A DNA stretch of 64,000 nt from Limnohabitans radicicola (GTDB lineage Bacteria; Pseudomonadota; Gammaproteobacteria; Burkholderiales; Burkholderiaceae_C). Of the stretch, positions 52,355-61,953 are shown piece after piece; position 1 is the stretch's first letter, and the number at the start of each line of letters is the position of its first letter. The stretch covers positions 143,660-207,659 of the forward strand of contig NZ_JACYFT010000003.1 in assembly GCF_014837235.1 (NCBI RefSeq), written 5' to 3'. Both the position numbers and the translations under genes were made by a program. The notes under the pieces are model-generated. The model searched no databases and was not told the DNA's origin. It saw only the letters and a program-made list of their open reading frames with translations.

Positions 52355-55240
52355 TCAGGCCACGGTGCGGGTTTCGCCCGCGCCGTAAAGGTTGCTGGTG
52401 CAGCGGCCGCACAGCGTGGGGTGGGCAGCGTCGTGGCCTACGTCGTCGGCGTAGTGCCAGCAGCGTTCGCATTTGGTGGCTTGGCTGACGTTGACCGTCA
52501 CGGTCAAGCCTTTGCCTGCCACTTGCTTGAGTGTGACCTTGGAGGTGATGAAGATGAACTTCAAGTCCTGGCCCAATGAAGCGAGCTCTTCGTACAAAGG
52601 CGAATCGCACTCGATGACCAACTCGGCCTGCAGTGATGCGCCGACTTGTCCTTCAGCGCGCTTTTCTTCGATCTTCTTGTTGGCGATGTCACGGGCCTGG
52701 ATGATGTCGTTCCACTTGGCCAGCAAAGCCTCATCGGCCTGCCCCAGATCGCTGAAGGTCTCGAAGAAGATGGATTCGGAGGTGCCGAAGGTGCTCCAGG
52801 CTTCCTCGGCCGTGAACGAGAGGAAGGGCGCCATCCAGCGCAGCATGGCGTGGGTGATGCGCCACAAAGCCGTTTGCGCGCTGCGGCGGGCCAGGCTCTT
52901 GGGGGCAGTCGTGTAGAGGCGGTCCTTGAGCACGTCCAGATAGAACGCGCCCAGGTCTTCGGAGCAGTACACCTGCAGCTTGCTGACCACGGGGTGGAAC
53001 TCGTAAACGTCGAAGTGGGCGCGGATGTCGGCTTGCAGCTCGGCGGCGCGGGCGAGAGCAAAGCGGTCGATCTCCAGCAACTGGTCGTCGGCCAAGGCAT
53101 CCTTGGCCGGATCGAAGTCGCTCACGTTGGCCAGCAGGAAGCGCAGCGTGTTGCGGATGCGGCGGTAGCCATCCACCACGCGGGCCAGGATCTTGTCGTC
53201 GATGTTCAGGTCGCCGGAGTAGTCGGTCGAAGCCACCCACAGGCGCACGATCTCGGCACCCATCTTGGTGGTGATGGTTTGCGGCTCGACGGTGTTGCCC
53301 AAACTCTTGCTCATCTTGCGGCCCTGGCCGTCGGTGGCAAAACCGTGGGTCAAGAGGCCCCGGTAGGGTGCGCGGCCTTCGAGGGCGCAGCCCAGCAGCA
53401 GCGAAGAATGGAACCAGCCGCGGTGCTGGTCGTGGCCCTCCAGATACAAGTCGGCCTCAGGCCCTTCGGCGTGGAAGGGCGGCACGCCATAAGCGTCCTT
53501 GTGGCTGCCGCGCAGCACGTGGCGGAAGGTGGAGCCGGAGTCGAACCAGACTTCCAGGATGTCGGTGCTCTTGGTGTAGTGGGGGGCGTCAGCCGCGCCC
53601 AGGATCTCTTCCACTGTCACACGGCTCCAGGCCTCGATGCCGCCTTTTTCCACAATGTCAGCGGCCTGGTCCAGGATCTCCATGGTGCGCGGGTGCAGCT
53701 CGCCGCTGTCCTTGTGCAGGAAGAAGGGCACAGGCACACCCCAGCTGCGTTGGCGCGAGATGCACCAGTCGGGCCGGTTGGCGATCATGTCGCGCAGACG
53801 GGCTTTGCCGTTTTCGGGGTAGAAGCTGGTCTCGTCGATGGCGTCGAGCGCCAGCTGGCGCAGGGTCTTGGGCGCCTTGTCTTTCGTGAAAACACCTTCG
53901 CCCTCGTCCATGCGCACAAACCATTGGGCGGCGGCGCGGTAGATGACGGGGGTTTTGTGGCGCCAGCAGTGCGGGTAGCTGTGGGTGATTTCCACCGTGG
54001 CCATCAGGCGGTCGCTCTGGCCCAGCACCTCGATCACGCGGGCACAGGCTTTCCAGATGTGCTGGCCGCCAAAGAAGGGCAGTTCGGGCGCGTACACGCC
54101 GTTGCCCTGCACCGGGTTGAGGATGTCGTCGTATTTCAGGCCGTGGGCCACGCAGGAGTTGAAGTCGTCCACGCCGTAGGCCGGGGCCGAGTGCACGATG
54201 CCCGTGCCGTCGGTGGCGGTCACGTAGTCGGCCAGGTACAGCGGCGATGTGCGGCGGTAGCTGTATTTGCCACCTTCTTCGGCGGTCACGGTGTCGTGCA
54301 GCGGGTGGCGGAACACCAGGCCACGCAGCTTCTCGCCCACGGCGGTGGCGACCACGGTGCCCTGCAGTTGGTAGCGCTCCAGGCATTTTTCGACCAGGCT
54401 GGCGGCCAGCAGCAGCACGCCGCGCGGGGTGTCCACCAAGGCGTATTCCAGCTCGGGGTGGGCGTTGAGCGCCTGGTTGGCGGGAATGGTCCAGGCGGTG
54501 GTGGTCCAGATGACGGCAAAGGCCTTTTTGCTGCCTTCGCCCGGCAGCTTGGGCAGGCCAAAGGCGGCGGCCAGGGCGGCGTTGTCGTCGGCTTCAAAGG
54601 CCACATCCAGCGTGTCGCTCTTTTTGTCGGCGTATTCGATCTCGAACTCGGCCAGGGACGAGCCGCAATCAAAGCACCAGTACACGGGCTTGAGGCCGCG
54701 GTACACAAAGCCGCGCTCGATCACGCGTTTGAAGGCGCGGATTTCGCCGGCTTCGTTGGCGAAGTCCATGGTGCGGTAGGGGCGCTCCCAGTCGCCCAGC
54801 ACACCCAGGCGCTTGAAGTCTTCGCGCTGCTGGTTGATCTGTTCGGTGGCAAAGGCACGGCTCTTGGCCTGCATGTCGTCACGGCTGAGGTTGCGGCCGT
54901 GCAGTTTTTCGATGGCGTTTTCGATCGGCAGGCCGTGGCAGTCCCAGCCTGGGATGTATTGCGCATCAAAGCCAGCGAGCTGCTTGGACTTGACGATCAT
55001 GTCCTTGAGCACTTTGTTGAGCGCGTGGCCGATGTGCAGTTTGCCGTTGGCGTATGGCGGGCCGTCGTGCAGCACAAACAGGGGTGCGCCCTGGCGGGCG
55101 GCGCGCAGTTTTTTGTAGAGGCCGCCGTCGTTCCAGTCTTTGACCCAGCCCGGCTCGCGCTTGGGCAGGTCGCCACGCATCGGGAAGGGGGTGTCCATCA
55201 TGTTGATGCGGGTGTCGGGGTTCTGGTCTTTGTCGGTCAT
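52355..55240 (-). CDS. ileS: Isoleucyl-tRNA synthetase
   Basis: IleS charges isoleucine tRNA and edits misactivated valine. The 961-residue class I synthetase has the HIGH motif in [16 protein letters not shown], the CP1 editing region with [17 protein letters not shown] in [10 protein letters not shown], and a C-terminal zinc finger with CERCWHY and LCGRC. Length and motif order are as in proteobacterial bacterial-type IleS. It lies between ribF and lspA on the minus strand; a REP-like repeat separates it from ribF. Confidence 0.98.
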   Translation of the reverse strand: MTDKDQNPDTRINMMDTPFPMRGDLPKREPGWVKDWNDGGLYKKLRAARQGAPLFVLHDGPPYANGKLHIGHALNKVLKDMIVKSKQLAGFDAQYIPGWDCHGLPIENAIEKLHGRNLSRDDMQAKSRAFATEQINQQREDFKRLGVLGDWERPYRTMDFANEAGEIRAFKRVIERGFVYRGLKPVYWCFDCGSSLAEFEIEYADKKSDTLDVAFEADDNAALAAAFGLPKLPGEGSKKAFAVIWTTTAWTIPANQALNAHPELEYALVDTPRGVLLLAASLVEKCLERYQLQGTVVATAVGEKLRGLVFRHPLHDTVTAEEGGKYSYRRTSPLYLADYVTATDGTGIVHSAPAYGVDDFNSCVAHGLKYDDILNPVQGNGVYAPELPFFGGQHIWKACARVIEVLGQSDRLMATVEITHSYPHCWRHKTPVIYRAAAQWFVRMDEGEGVFTKDKAPKTLRQLALDAIDETSFYPENGKARLRDMIANRPDWCISRQRSWGVPVPFFLHKDSGELHPRTMEILDQAADIVEKGGIEAWSRVTVEEILGAADAPHYTKSTDILEVWFDSGSTFRHVLRGSHKDAYGVPPFHAEGPEADLYLEGHDQHRGWFHSSLLLGCALEGRAPYRGLLTHGFATDGQGRKMSKSLGNTVEPQTITTKMGAEIVRLWVASTDYSGDLNIDDKILARVVDGYRRIRNTLRFLLANVSDFDPAKDALADDQLLEIDRFALARAAELQADIRAHFDVYEFHPVVSKLQVYCSEDLGAFYLDVLKDRLYTTAPKSLARRSAQTALWRITHAMLRWMAPFLSFTAEEAWSTFGTSESIFFETFSDLGQADEALLAKWNDIIQARDIANKKIEEKRAEGQVGASLQAELVIECDSPLYEELASLGQDLKFIFITSKVTLKQVAGKGLTVTVNVSQATKCERCWHYADDVGHDAAHPTLCGRCTSNLYGAGETRTVA

Positions 55241-55257
55241 GGTGCTTCAAGTCGAGA

Positions 55258-55353
55258 GGGCTTCGACAAGCTCAGCCCGAGCGGCGGGCCGTTCGGAGAG
55301 AAAGGGGAGTGGGGTGGGCCGTATTTTCGTTCGCCCTGAGCCTGTCGAAGGGC
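55258..55353. repeat. REP-like inverted repeat pair
   Basis: A left arm at 55258-55284 (core CTTCGACAAGCTCAG) and a right arm at 55328-55353 (core CTGAGCCTGTCGAAG) are near-perfect inverted copies separated by about 43 bases. This sequence type is dispersed in many Burkholderiales genomes as REP/BIME-like elements. It lies in the 133-base ribF-ileS gap and is expected to form a cruciform or mRNA hairpin; no transposase is nearby. Confidence 0.8.
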
Positions 55354-55373
55354 AGCAAACGAGGGCCAGAGCG

Positions 55374-56411
55374 TCAAATTCGGTCGCGGGTGGTCTGGCG
55401 GTGGGTCTCGCTGTGGCGCAAGGCAAACCACGCGTGCGCGTCGTCGCAGTCCTGGGCGATGCCTTTTGTCAGGGCATCCAGACCGTCGTATTTGAGCTCG
55501 TCGTGAAGTTTGTGCAGCAGATCCACGCGGATGATTTTACCGTAGCCCCCCTCGGCCCCCAGATGGGCGGGCCAGTCAAAGGCATGGGTCTCCAGCAGCA
55601 CGCGTCCGCCATTCACATCATTCGGGTCCAGCGAGGGGCGGATGCCCAGATTGGCCACGCCCCGCAAGGGCTGATCGGCCAGGCCATGCACCTGGACCAC
55701 GAAGATGCCGCTGGCGGCCGGCTTCCAGTGCGAAAAGCGCAAATTCAGGGTGCGAAAACCGTCGCCTGCGCCTTGCGTTGTGGCGGCCAGTTCGCGTCCA
55801 AGCTTGCGCCCATGCACCACATGGCCACTGATGCTGTAAGGACGGCCCAGCAGGGCTTGCACTGCAGGCAGATCACCCCGGCCCAGGGCCTCCCGCACAG
55901 CCGAGCTGGACACGCGCAGGCCATGCACCTCGTAGCTGTTCATGCGCGCCACATCAAAGCCCAGGCGCTGGCCTGCGGCGTCGAGCATGGCGTAGTCGCC
56001 CGCGCGCTTGGCACCAAAGCGGAAATCGTCGCCCACCAGCACATAGCGCACGCCCAAGCCCTGGATGAGCACCTGCTGGATGAAGTCTTCGGGTGACTGG
56101 CTGGCCAGGCGGGCATCAAAGGGCAGCACCACCACCTGGTCGACCCCGCAGCGCGCCAGCTCTTGCAGCTTGTCGCGCAAGGTGGCGATGCGGGCGGGGG
56201 CCAGCTCGGGCTTGTTCAGCGCTTTGGCAAAGTAGTCGCGAGGGTGCGGCTCGAAGGTCATCACGCAGCTGGGCACGCCCCGGTGAGCGGCTTCGCTGCG
56301 CAAGAGCGCCAGCATGGCCTGGTGCCCACGGTGCACGCCATCGAAGTTGCCGATGGTCAGGGCGCAGGCTGGCGCCAGCTCTGGGTGATGAAAACCGCGA
56401 AAAACCTTCAT
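55374..56411 (-). CDS. ribF: Bifunctional riboflavin kinase / FAD synthetase
   Basis: RibF converts riboflavin to FMN and then FAD. The 345-residue protein has an N-terminal adenylyltransferase domain with ALTIGNFDGVHRGHQAML and VVLPFDARLASQSPEDFI, and VSSSAVREAL, and a C-terminal flavokinase domain from about residue 180 with GRPYSISGHVVHGRKLGREL and GVANLGIRPS. ATG 56411 gives the common start MKVFRGFHHP; ATG 56426 five codons upstream has a slightly better ribosome site. It leads the ribF-ileS-lspA unit and is divergent from the HNH gene. Confidence 0.95.
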   Translation of the reverse strand: MKVFRGFHHPELAPACALTIGNFDGVHRGHQAMLALLRSEAAHRGVPSCVMTFEPHPRDYFAKALNKPELAPARIATLRDKLQELARCGVDQVVVLPFDARLASQSPEDFIQQVLIQGLGVRYVLVGDDFRFGAKRAGDYAMLDAAGQRLGFDVARMNSYEVHGLRVSSSAVREALGRGDLPAVQALLGRPYSISGHVVHGRKLGRELAATTQGAGDGFRTLNLRFSHWKPAASGIFVVQVHGLADQPLRGVANLGIRPSLDPNDVNGGRVLLETHAFDWPAHLGAEGGYGKIIRVDLLHKLHDELKYDGLDALTKGIAQDCDDAHAWFALRHSETHRQTTRDRI

Positions 56412-56569
56412 GCCATTGGATGCCATTGTTGCCCTGGAGGGGCGCTGTCATGGTGCTGATGTACTTACAGGGTATATTGTGACCGAGCCCGAGTGGCTGC
56501 GGCTGTCCCGCTGGGGGCGGCCTGGCCTTCGGACGTCGTGCTGGTTCTTTGGAATGACAGGAGGCGTGC

Positions 56570-57127
56570 GTGAAGGTTCTCAAACTCTCGGCCCAGGGAC
56601 TGCCCCAGTCCTGGATTTCGCTGGAGCAGGCGGTGCTGCATTACGCGGCGGACGAGGTGCGCTGGGAGGTCGGCCAGCAGGTGGCGGTCTTCAGGGGCGG
56701 TCACAACGCGCTCACCGGGCACCAGTCGGTCATCACGGTCAACAGCATCATTGGCACCCGGGGCATGCCCGGCATCAGCCCCTTCGATTTGCGCCCGAGC
56801 CTGACCAATGCCAAGCTGTTTGCCCGGGACCGCAATGTGTGTGCCTACTGCGGCGACCATTTTCACGAAGCCGACTTGACCCGTGAACACATCATTCCGT
56901 TCGCCCAGAGAGGCCAGAACCACTGGATGAATGTGGTGACGGCGTGCAGAAGTTGCAACCACCGCAAAAGCAGCCGCACCCCCGAGCAGGCCAACATGCC
57001 TTTGCTGTACGCGCCCTACGTGCCCAGCCTCTGGGAGGACTTCATCTTGCGCAACCGCCGCATCTTGAGCGACCAGATGGCGTTTTTGATGGCGCATGTG
57101 CCCAAAACCTCCCGCCTGCTGGTCTGA
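56570..57127 (+). CDS. HNH endonuclease-fold protein
   Basis: The 185-residue protein has an HNH domain from about residue 90: CAYC (Cys 91, Cys 94), REHIIP with His 107, WMNVVTAC with Asn 121, and CRSCNHRK (Cys 126, Cys 129). The two CxxC pairs probably hold structural zinc. The first 80 residues are a separate fold with no motif I recognise. The GTG start follows AGGAGG. Similar proteins are chromosomally conserved in Burkholderiales and not tied to phage, so a housekeeping nuclease role is possible. A terminator follows. Confidence 0.87.
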   Translation: MKVLKLSAQGLPQSWISLEQAVLHYAADEVRWEVGQQVAVFRGGHNALTGHQSVITVNSIIGTRGMPGISPFDLRPSLTNAKLFARDRNVCAYCGDHFHEADLTREHIIPFAQRGQNHWMNVVTACRSCNHRKSSRTPEQANMPLLYAPYVPSLWEDFILRNRRILSDQMAFLMAHVPKTSRLLV

Positions 57128-57171
57128 CACGACTGCTTTGCTGGAATTCGCCAGGCATCAGCCAGAAGCAA

Positions 57172-57195
57172 CAAGGGCTCCTCGCGGAGCCCTTG
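57172..57195. terminator. Hairpin terminator between HNH gene and acyl-CoA dehydrogenase
   Basis: CAAGGGCTCC (57172-57181) pairs with GGAGCCCTTG (57186-57195) around TCGC. The following bases are TGTGTG on plus and TTGCTTCTGG on minus, so the tail is T-rich but not a clean T run. It sits between convergent genes. Confidence 0.65.
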
Positions 57196-57216
57196 TGTGT
57201 GCAGAGTGCCGGTTGA

Positions 57217-58332
57217 TCAGGCAAACACGCCAGCGGTCTCCTGCATGCGGGCCGAAACTTCACCCAGCTGGTGCAAGGTGTCGCCAAACGTCATGTCCAG
57301 CTGTGTCAATTTCTTGAAGTAGTGGCTCACGATGTACTCGTCGGTCACGGCAATGCCGCCGTGCAGTTGCACCGCCTGCTGACCGATAAAACGCATGGAC
57401 ACGCCCAGCTGGTACTTGGCACGGGCGAGCGCCCGGCGGCGCTCTTCGGCAGGCGCGTGCAGCTTGAGTGTGGCGTAGTAGCTCATCGAGCGGGCCAGCT
57501 CCAGCTGCATCTTCATGTCGGAGACGCGGTGGCGCAGGGCCTGGAAGCTGGCAATCGCCACACCGAACTGCTTGCGGGTGTTCATGTAGTCGACGGTGAT
57601 GGCCAGGGTTTTGTCCATCACGCCCACGGCTTCAGCGCAGACGCTGGCGATGCCAATGTCCACGGCTTCTTCGAGGGCCACGTGGCCATTCAGGGTGATG
57701 AGTTGGGCGCTTGCCTTGTTCAGCACCACCTCGGCGGCGCGTGAGCCGTCTTGCGTGACATAGCCCTGGGTGCTCACGCCGCTGGCGCTGCGCTCGACCA
57801 GGAACAGGGCCAGCTGACCATTGGCCGTGGCAGGCACCACAAAGGCGTCGGCCTGATCGCCCACAGCCACAATGCTCTTGGTGCCCGTCACCGTCCATGC
57901 ACCCGCCGATTCGCTTGCCTGCGCTGCGCAGCGGTTGAGTTGGTAGCGCGCAGCGCGTTCCTGGTGTGCCAGCACGACAATGGCTTCGCCTGCAGCCATG
58001 CGGGGCAGCCAGGCCGCCTGCAGGGCTGCCGGGGCGTGGGTTTGCAGCGTGGCGCTGGTGATCAGGGTCTGGGCCAGCGGTTCGAGCACGATGCCGCGGC
58101 CGAGCTCTTCCAAGGTGACCATGGCCTCGGTCGGGCCCATGCCTAAGCCACCGTTGTCTTCGCTCACGTACAGGCCTGTCAGGCCCAGTTCGGCCAGCTC
58201 GGTGTAGGCGGCGCGGTCAAAACCGCCAGCGGCCACGATGGCGCGGCGACGCTCGAAGTCGTAGCCCTTGTCCACCCATTTGCGCACCGCGTCGCGCAGT
58301 TGTTCCTGGTCTTCAGAAAAATCGAAATCCAT
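57217..58332 (-). CDS. Acyl-CoA dehydrogenase family protein (small-subunit type)
   Basis: The 371-residue flavoprotein is an acyl-CoA dehydrogenase of the type found as the smaller partner in gene pairs labelled pimeloyl-CoA dehydrogenase or similar. It begins MDFDFSEDQEQLRDAVRKWV and has the C-terminal ARAKYQLGVSMRFIGQQAVQ and LHGGIAVTDEYIVSHYFKKL segments. FAD-binding residues look diverged compared with its partner, as often in heteromeric ACADs. It follows the larger partner by 12 bases. The substrate is not predictable. Confidence 0.88.
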   Translation of the reverse strand: MDFDFSEDQEQLRDAVRKWVDKGYDFERRRAIVAAGGFDRAAYTELAELGLTGLYVSEDNGGLGMGPTEAMVTLEELGRGIVLEPLAQTLITSATLQTHAPAALQAAWLPRMAAGEAIVVLAHQERAARYQLNRCAAQASESAGAWTVTGTKSIVAVGDQADAFVVPATANGQLALFLVERSASGVSTQGYVTQDGSRAAEVVLNKASAQLITLNGHVALEEAVDIGIASVCAEAVGVMDKTLAITVDYMNTRKQFGVAIASFQALRHRVSDMKMQLELARSMSYYATLKLHAPAEERRRALARAKYQLGVSMRFIGQQAVQLHGGIAVTDEYIVSHYFKKLTQLDMTFGDTLHQLGEVSARMQETAGVFA

Positions 58333-58344
58333 GTGCTTGTCTCC

Positions 58345-59526
58345 TTAACCCAGAACTGTCTGGGCGACGATGTTGCGTTGCACTTCGTTGCTGCCGCCGT
58401 AGATGGTGGTCTTGCGCATGTTGAAGTAGTTGGCGGCCAGGGGGGCGTTGGCCAGCGTGCCGCCGGGGAAGTCGCCTTGCCAGCCCGCTTCCATGGCTTC
58501 GAAGATGTAGGGCAGGGCAAAGGGGCCTGCGGCTTGCATCATCAGCTCGGTGTAGCGCTGCTGGATCTCGCTGCCTTTGATTTTCAGGAGGCCTGCAATG
58601 TCGAGCGAATTCTTGCCGGACTTTTCGGCCGACAGGACGCGCAGCACCAGCATTTCGAGGGCGACGATGTCGACTTCGAGCTTGGCAATTTCGTCACGGA
58701 AACGCAGGTCGTCGTACACGCCTTCGGCCTTGGCGATGCGCTTCAATCGCTCCAGCTCGCGCTTGGCGCGGTTCACGTCGGCGATGTTGGTGCGTTCGTG
58801 CGCCAGCAGGTGCTTGGCGTAGTTCCAGCCCTTGTTCTCTTCACCGATCAGGTTCTCGGCGGGGACTTCCACGTTGTCAAACCAGACTTCGTTGACCTCG
58901 CACTCGCCGTCGAGCAGCTTGATAGGCCGCACGGTGATGCCGGGCGACTTCATGTCGATCAGCAGGAAGGAGATGCCGGTTTGGGGCTTGCCTTCGGTGC
59001 TGGTGCGCACCAGGCAGAAGATCCACTCGCCGTACTGGCCCAGCGTGGTCCAGGTTTTCTGGCCGTTGACGATGTACTTGTCGCCCTTGCGCTCGGCGCG
59101 GGTTTTGAGGGATGCCAGGTCCGAGCCGGAGCCCGGTTCGCTGTAGCCCTGGCTCCACCAGACTTCGCCGCTGGCAATGCCGGGCAAGAAGCGCTGCTGC
59201 TGCTCGGCGTTGCCGAAAGCCATGATCACCGGGGCCACCATCACCGGGCCAAAGGGCACGATGCGGGGCGCGCCAGCCAGCGCGCATTCCTCTTCAAACA
59301 GGTGTTTTTGCACGGCGGTCCAGCCGGGGCCACCAAACTGTTTGGGCCAGCCGTAGCCCAGCCAGCCTTTTTTACCCAGGATCTTGGCCCAGGATTGCAT
59401 GTCGTCACGCGTCAGGCGCATGGCGTTGTGCACTTTGGTCGAGAGTTCAGTCGGCAAATTTGCCTTGACCCAGGTGCGAACTTCGTCGCGGAACGCGAGT
59501 TCTTCGGGGGTGAATGCCAAATCCAT
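58345..59526 (-). CDS. Acyl-CoA dehydrogenase family protein (large-subunit type)
   Basis: The 393-residue protein has the FAD-binding signature WWSQGYSEPGSGSDLASLKT, WTTLGQYGEWIF, and the C-terminal TTIYGGSNEVQRNIVAQTVLG region (first 20 residues seen). It starts MDLAFTPEELAFRDEV with GGAGA nine bases ahead. It is the first gene of a two-gene ACAD unit, like PimC/PimD-type or other alpha-beta acyl-CoA dehydrogenases acting on dicarboxylic or branched acyl-CoAs. The 193-base gap to purN probably holds both promoters; I see no clear motif there. Confidence 0.9.
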   Translation of the reverse strand: MDLAFTPEELAFRDEVRTWVKANLPTELSTKVHNAMRLTRDDMQSWAKILGKKGWLGYGWPKQFGGPGWTAVQKHLFEEECALAGAPRIVPFGPVMVAPVIMAFGNAEQQQRFLPGIASGEVWWSQGYSEPGSGSDLASLKTRAERKGDKYIVNGQKTWTTLGQYGEWIFCLVRTSTEGKPQTGISFLLIDMKSPGITVRPIKLLDGECEVNEVWFDNVEVPAENLIGEENKGWNYAKHLLAHERTNIADVNRAKRELERLKRIAKAEGVYDDLRFRDEIAKLEVDIVALEMLVLRVLSAEKSGKNSLDIAGLLKIKGSEIQQRYTELMMQAAGPFALPYIFEAMEAGWQGDFPGGTLANAPLAANYFNMRKTTIYGGSNEVQRNIVAQTVLG

Positions 59527-59719
59527 GAGCGGCGGTCTCCGGTGTTGCTGACCCAGACGGGATGTGCTGGATCCAAAAATAAAACGAACGTGCTTTTTAG
59601 CATGTTGCGCCGCGTTTGGGATGTCCTGGCTGCGACAAAAAGCGGCAACTCTGAACTTTGGAGACAGCGGCCTGGCCGATTTCAGCGGGCTAGCCCAGCG
59701 GGGATAATCCGGGCTGCAC

Positions 59720-60304
59720 ATGAAAAACATCGTCATCCTGATTTCCGGCTCGGGCTCCAACATGGCCGCCATCGTGCGCCGCGCCCAACAAGAACAATGG
59801 TCCGAACGCCTGCACGCCAGGGTGAGTGCCGTGATCAGCAACAAGGCCGATGCCCAGGGGTTGGCTTTTGCACGGGAGCAGGGCATCGCAACCGCGGTGC
59901 TGGACCACAAGGCGTTTGACAGCCGGGAGGCCTTTGACGCGGCCCTGAAGGTCGAGATCGACCGTTTCGAGCCCGACCTGGTGGTGCTGGCGGGCTTCAT
60001 GCGCATCCTGACGCCCGGTTTTGTCGCGCATTACGCAGGGCGCCTGATCAACATCCATCCGTCCTTGTTGCCGGCCTTCACCGGGCTGAACACGCACCAG
60101 CGGGCCATCGATGCGGGTTGCCGCTTTGCCGGGGCCACAGTCCACCAGGTGACGGCGGAGCTGGACCATGGGGCCATCCTGGCGCAGGCGGTGGTGCCTG
60201 TGCTGCCCGATGACACGGCAGACACCCTGGCAGCGCGGGTGCTCACCCAAGAGCACCGGATTTACCCCCAGGCCGTGGCGGCCTGGCTGCGCAGCCAGGG
60301 CTGA
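59720..60304 (+). CDS. purN: Phosphoribosylglycinamide formyltransferase PurN
   Basis: PurN transfers a formyl group from 10-formyl-tetrahydrofolate to GAR in purine synthesis. The 194-residue protein has the GAR-binding loop ILISGSGSNMAAI, the catalytic INIHPSLLPAFTGLNTHQRA with Asn and His, and HQVTAELDHGAILAQ with the conserved Asp. It stands alone, converging on the DUF1653 gene with six bases between the stops. Confidence 0.96.
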   Translation: MKNIVILISGSGSNMAAIVRRAQQEQWSERLHARVSAVISNKADAQGLAFAREQGIATAVLDHKAFDSREAFDAALKVEIDRFEPDLVVLAGFMRILTPGFVAHYAGRLINIHPSLLPAFTGLNTHQRAIDAGCRFAGATVHQVTAELDHGAILAQAVVPVLPDDTADTLAARVLTQEHRIYPQAVAAWLRSQG

Positions 60305-60310
60305 TCGGCC

Positions 60311-60550
60311 TCAGTCGCCCACGCGGGTGAAGCGGGGCTGCACCTGGCCGTCGATGTCCACGTTTTCACTGAACATGGCCGCAGGCCTCACCCACAGCCC
60401 TTGCTGGCCATACAGTGCTTGGTACAGCGTCATCGGCTCCAGGCTCTCGCTGTGGCGCACGGTGCCCAGCACGCGGTACATGCCGCCCTTGTAATGGCGA
60501 TAGAGACCGATGGGTGTTTCGATCAGTGCGGGCAGGTCGTCGTCGTTCAT
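60311..60550 (-). CDS. DUF1653 domain protein
   Basis: The 79-residue protein is a single DUF1653 domain with YRHYKGGMYRVLGTVRHSES and MTLYQALYG, then LWVRPAAMFSENV. The function of the family is unknown. ATG 60550 is preferred to an upstream TTG that would add seven residues. Its start is 29 bases from the divergent RNA methyltransferase start, so the two probably share a promoter region. Confidence 0.88.
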   Translation of the reverse strand: MNDDDLPALIETPIGLYRHYKGGMYRVLGTVRHSESLEPMTLYQALYGQQGLWVRPAAMFSENVDIDGQVQPRFTRVGD

Positions 60551-60579
60551 GGGTGGGCAGGGATGGGACAATACGGCCC

Positions 60580-61842
60580 ATGCATCCTAAAGCCCTTTTG
60601 GACGCCTGCGCCGACCTGGTCAGGCTTTGTCTTCAGTTCGACCACCCCGCCGACGCAGTGGTGTCCCGTTATTTCCGTGAGCACCGCTCACTCGGCCCAC
60701 GCGAGCGGGCCACATTGGCCGAGACGGCTTTTGCCGTCTTGCGCAAAAAACTCCTGTTCGAGCAGCTGGCACGCTCGGGCAGCGGCCCCAAAGAACGCAA
60801 GCTGGCCATCCTGGGTTTTGCCGGTCCGCGCGACTTCCTCAATGGTGCTTTGAACGACACCGAGCGGGCCTGGCTGGACGCGTGCAACCGCATCCAACCC
60901 TCGGAATTGCTGGCCCCACACCGCCACAACCTGCCCGAGTGGATGGCGCAGGCCCTGCAAGCCCAGCTGGGTGAGGACTTCTGGGCCTTGGCCGAGAACC
61001 TGCAGCTGCCGGCCCCGCTGGACCTGCGGGTGAACACCTTTGTGGCCAAGCGCAGCGAGGTGCAAAAAGAACTCGCCCAGGCCGACATCGCTTGCGAGCC
61101 CACGCCGTTTTCGCCCTGGGGTTTGCGCCTGCAGGGCAAGCCTGCATTGCAGAAAACAGACGCCTTCACCCGGGGAGCCATCGAGGTGCAGGACGAGGGG
61201 TCGCAGTTGCTGGCTTTGCTGGTGGACGCCCACCGGGGCGAGATGGTGGTGGATTTTTGCGCGGGTGCAGGCGGCAAGACGCTGGCGCTGGGTGCGGCCA
61301 TGCGCAGCACCGGGCGACTGTATGCCTTCGACGTGTCGGCGCACCGCCTGGAAGCCCTCAAGCCTCGGCTGGCCCGCAGTGGTTTGTCGAACGTGCATCC
61401 GGCCGCCATCGCGCACGAACGCGACGAGCGCATCAAGCGTTTGGCGGGCAAGATCGACCGGGTCCTGGTCGATGCGCCTTGCTCGGGTCTGGGCACCTTG
61501 CGGCGCAACCCCGACCTCAAATGGCGGCAGACCGAAAAGGCTGTGGCCGAACTCACCGCCAAGCAGACGGCCATCCTGGACAGTGCGGCGCGCCTGGTCA
61601 AATCCGGTGGGCGTCTGGTGTATGCCACCTGCAGCGTGCTGCCCCAGGAGAACGAGCTGATCGCGCAGGCGTTCAGTCAAGCGCACCCTGACTTTGTACC
61701 CCTCAATGCTGCACAGACGCTCACGCAACTCAAGGTCGAAGGTGCCGAGGGCCTGTGCACCGAAGGCGGTGACTACCTGCGGCTTTGGCCGCACCGACAC
61801 GCCACCGACGGCTTTTTTGCAGCGGTCTGGGTCCGAAAGTGA
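60580..61842 (+). CDS. RsmB/NOP-family rRNA (cytosine-C5)-methyltransferase
   Basis: The 420-residue protein has an N-terminal NusB-like helical region and a C-terminal SAM-dependent m5C methyltransferase domain. Motifs are VVDFCAGAGGKTLALGAAM, the DAPCSGLGTLRRNPDLKW loop with a catalytic-site Cys, and YATCSVLPQENE with the second Cys. It may be RsmB (C967 of 16S rRNA) or a paralogue, since canonical rsmB usually neighbours fmt or htpX. A weak inverted repeat (GACTC, GAGTC) lies after the stop before the desaturase gene. Confidence 0.88.
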   Translation: MHPKALLDACADLVRLCLQFDHPADAVVSRYFREHRSLGPRERATLAETAFAVLRKKLLFEQLARSGSGPKERKLAILGFAGPRDFLNGALNDTERAWLDACNRIQPSELLAPHRHNLPEWMAQALQAQLGEDFWALAENLQLPAPLDLRVNTFVAKRSEVQKELAQADIACEPTPFSPWGLRLQGKPALQKTDAFTRGAIEVQDEGSQLLALLVDAHRGEMVVDFCAGAGGKTLALGAAMRSTGRLYAFDVSAHRLEALKPRLARSGLSNVHPAAIAHERDERIKRLAGKIDRVLVDAPCSGLGTLRRNPDLKWRQTEKAVAELTAKQTAILDSAARLVKSGGRLVYATCSVLPQENELIAQAFSQAHPDFVPLNAAQTLTQLKVEGAEGLCTEGGDYLRLWPHRHATDGFFAAVWVRK

Positions 61843-61953
61843 TTTCTTTATGACTCTTAACGAGTCTATTCCGCTCGAAAAACTGTCTTTTTTCGGGTAA
61901 AAAACTTAAAATGCACTGTTGCCTGCACAAGGCGTTATTGAAAGTCTGAATTC

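Noticed and set aside
52646..55339. A very long open frame antisense to ileS
   Set aside because: It is a product of high GC and codon bias opposite a clearly real synthetase gene. Its translation is Gly/His/Val-rich without domain sense.
56570..57127. HNH protein as a homing endonuclease or mobile element
   Set aside because: There is no intron, transposase, direct repeat or attachment site around it, and flanking genes are intact.
61853..61893. AT-rich inverted repeats before the desaturase as a terminator or cold-sensing element
   Set aside because: The stems are short and interrupted. I could not define a clear structure or promoter.
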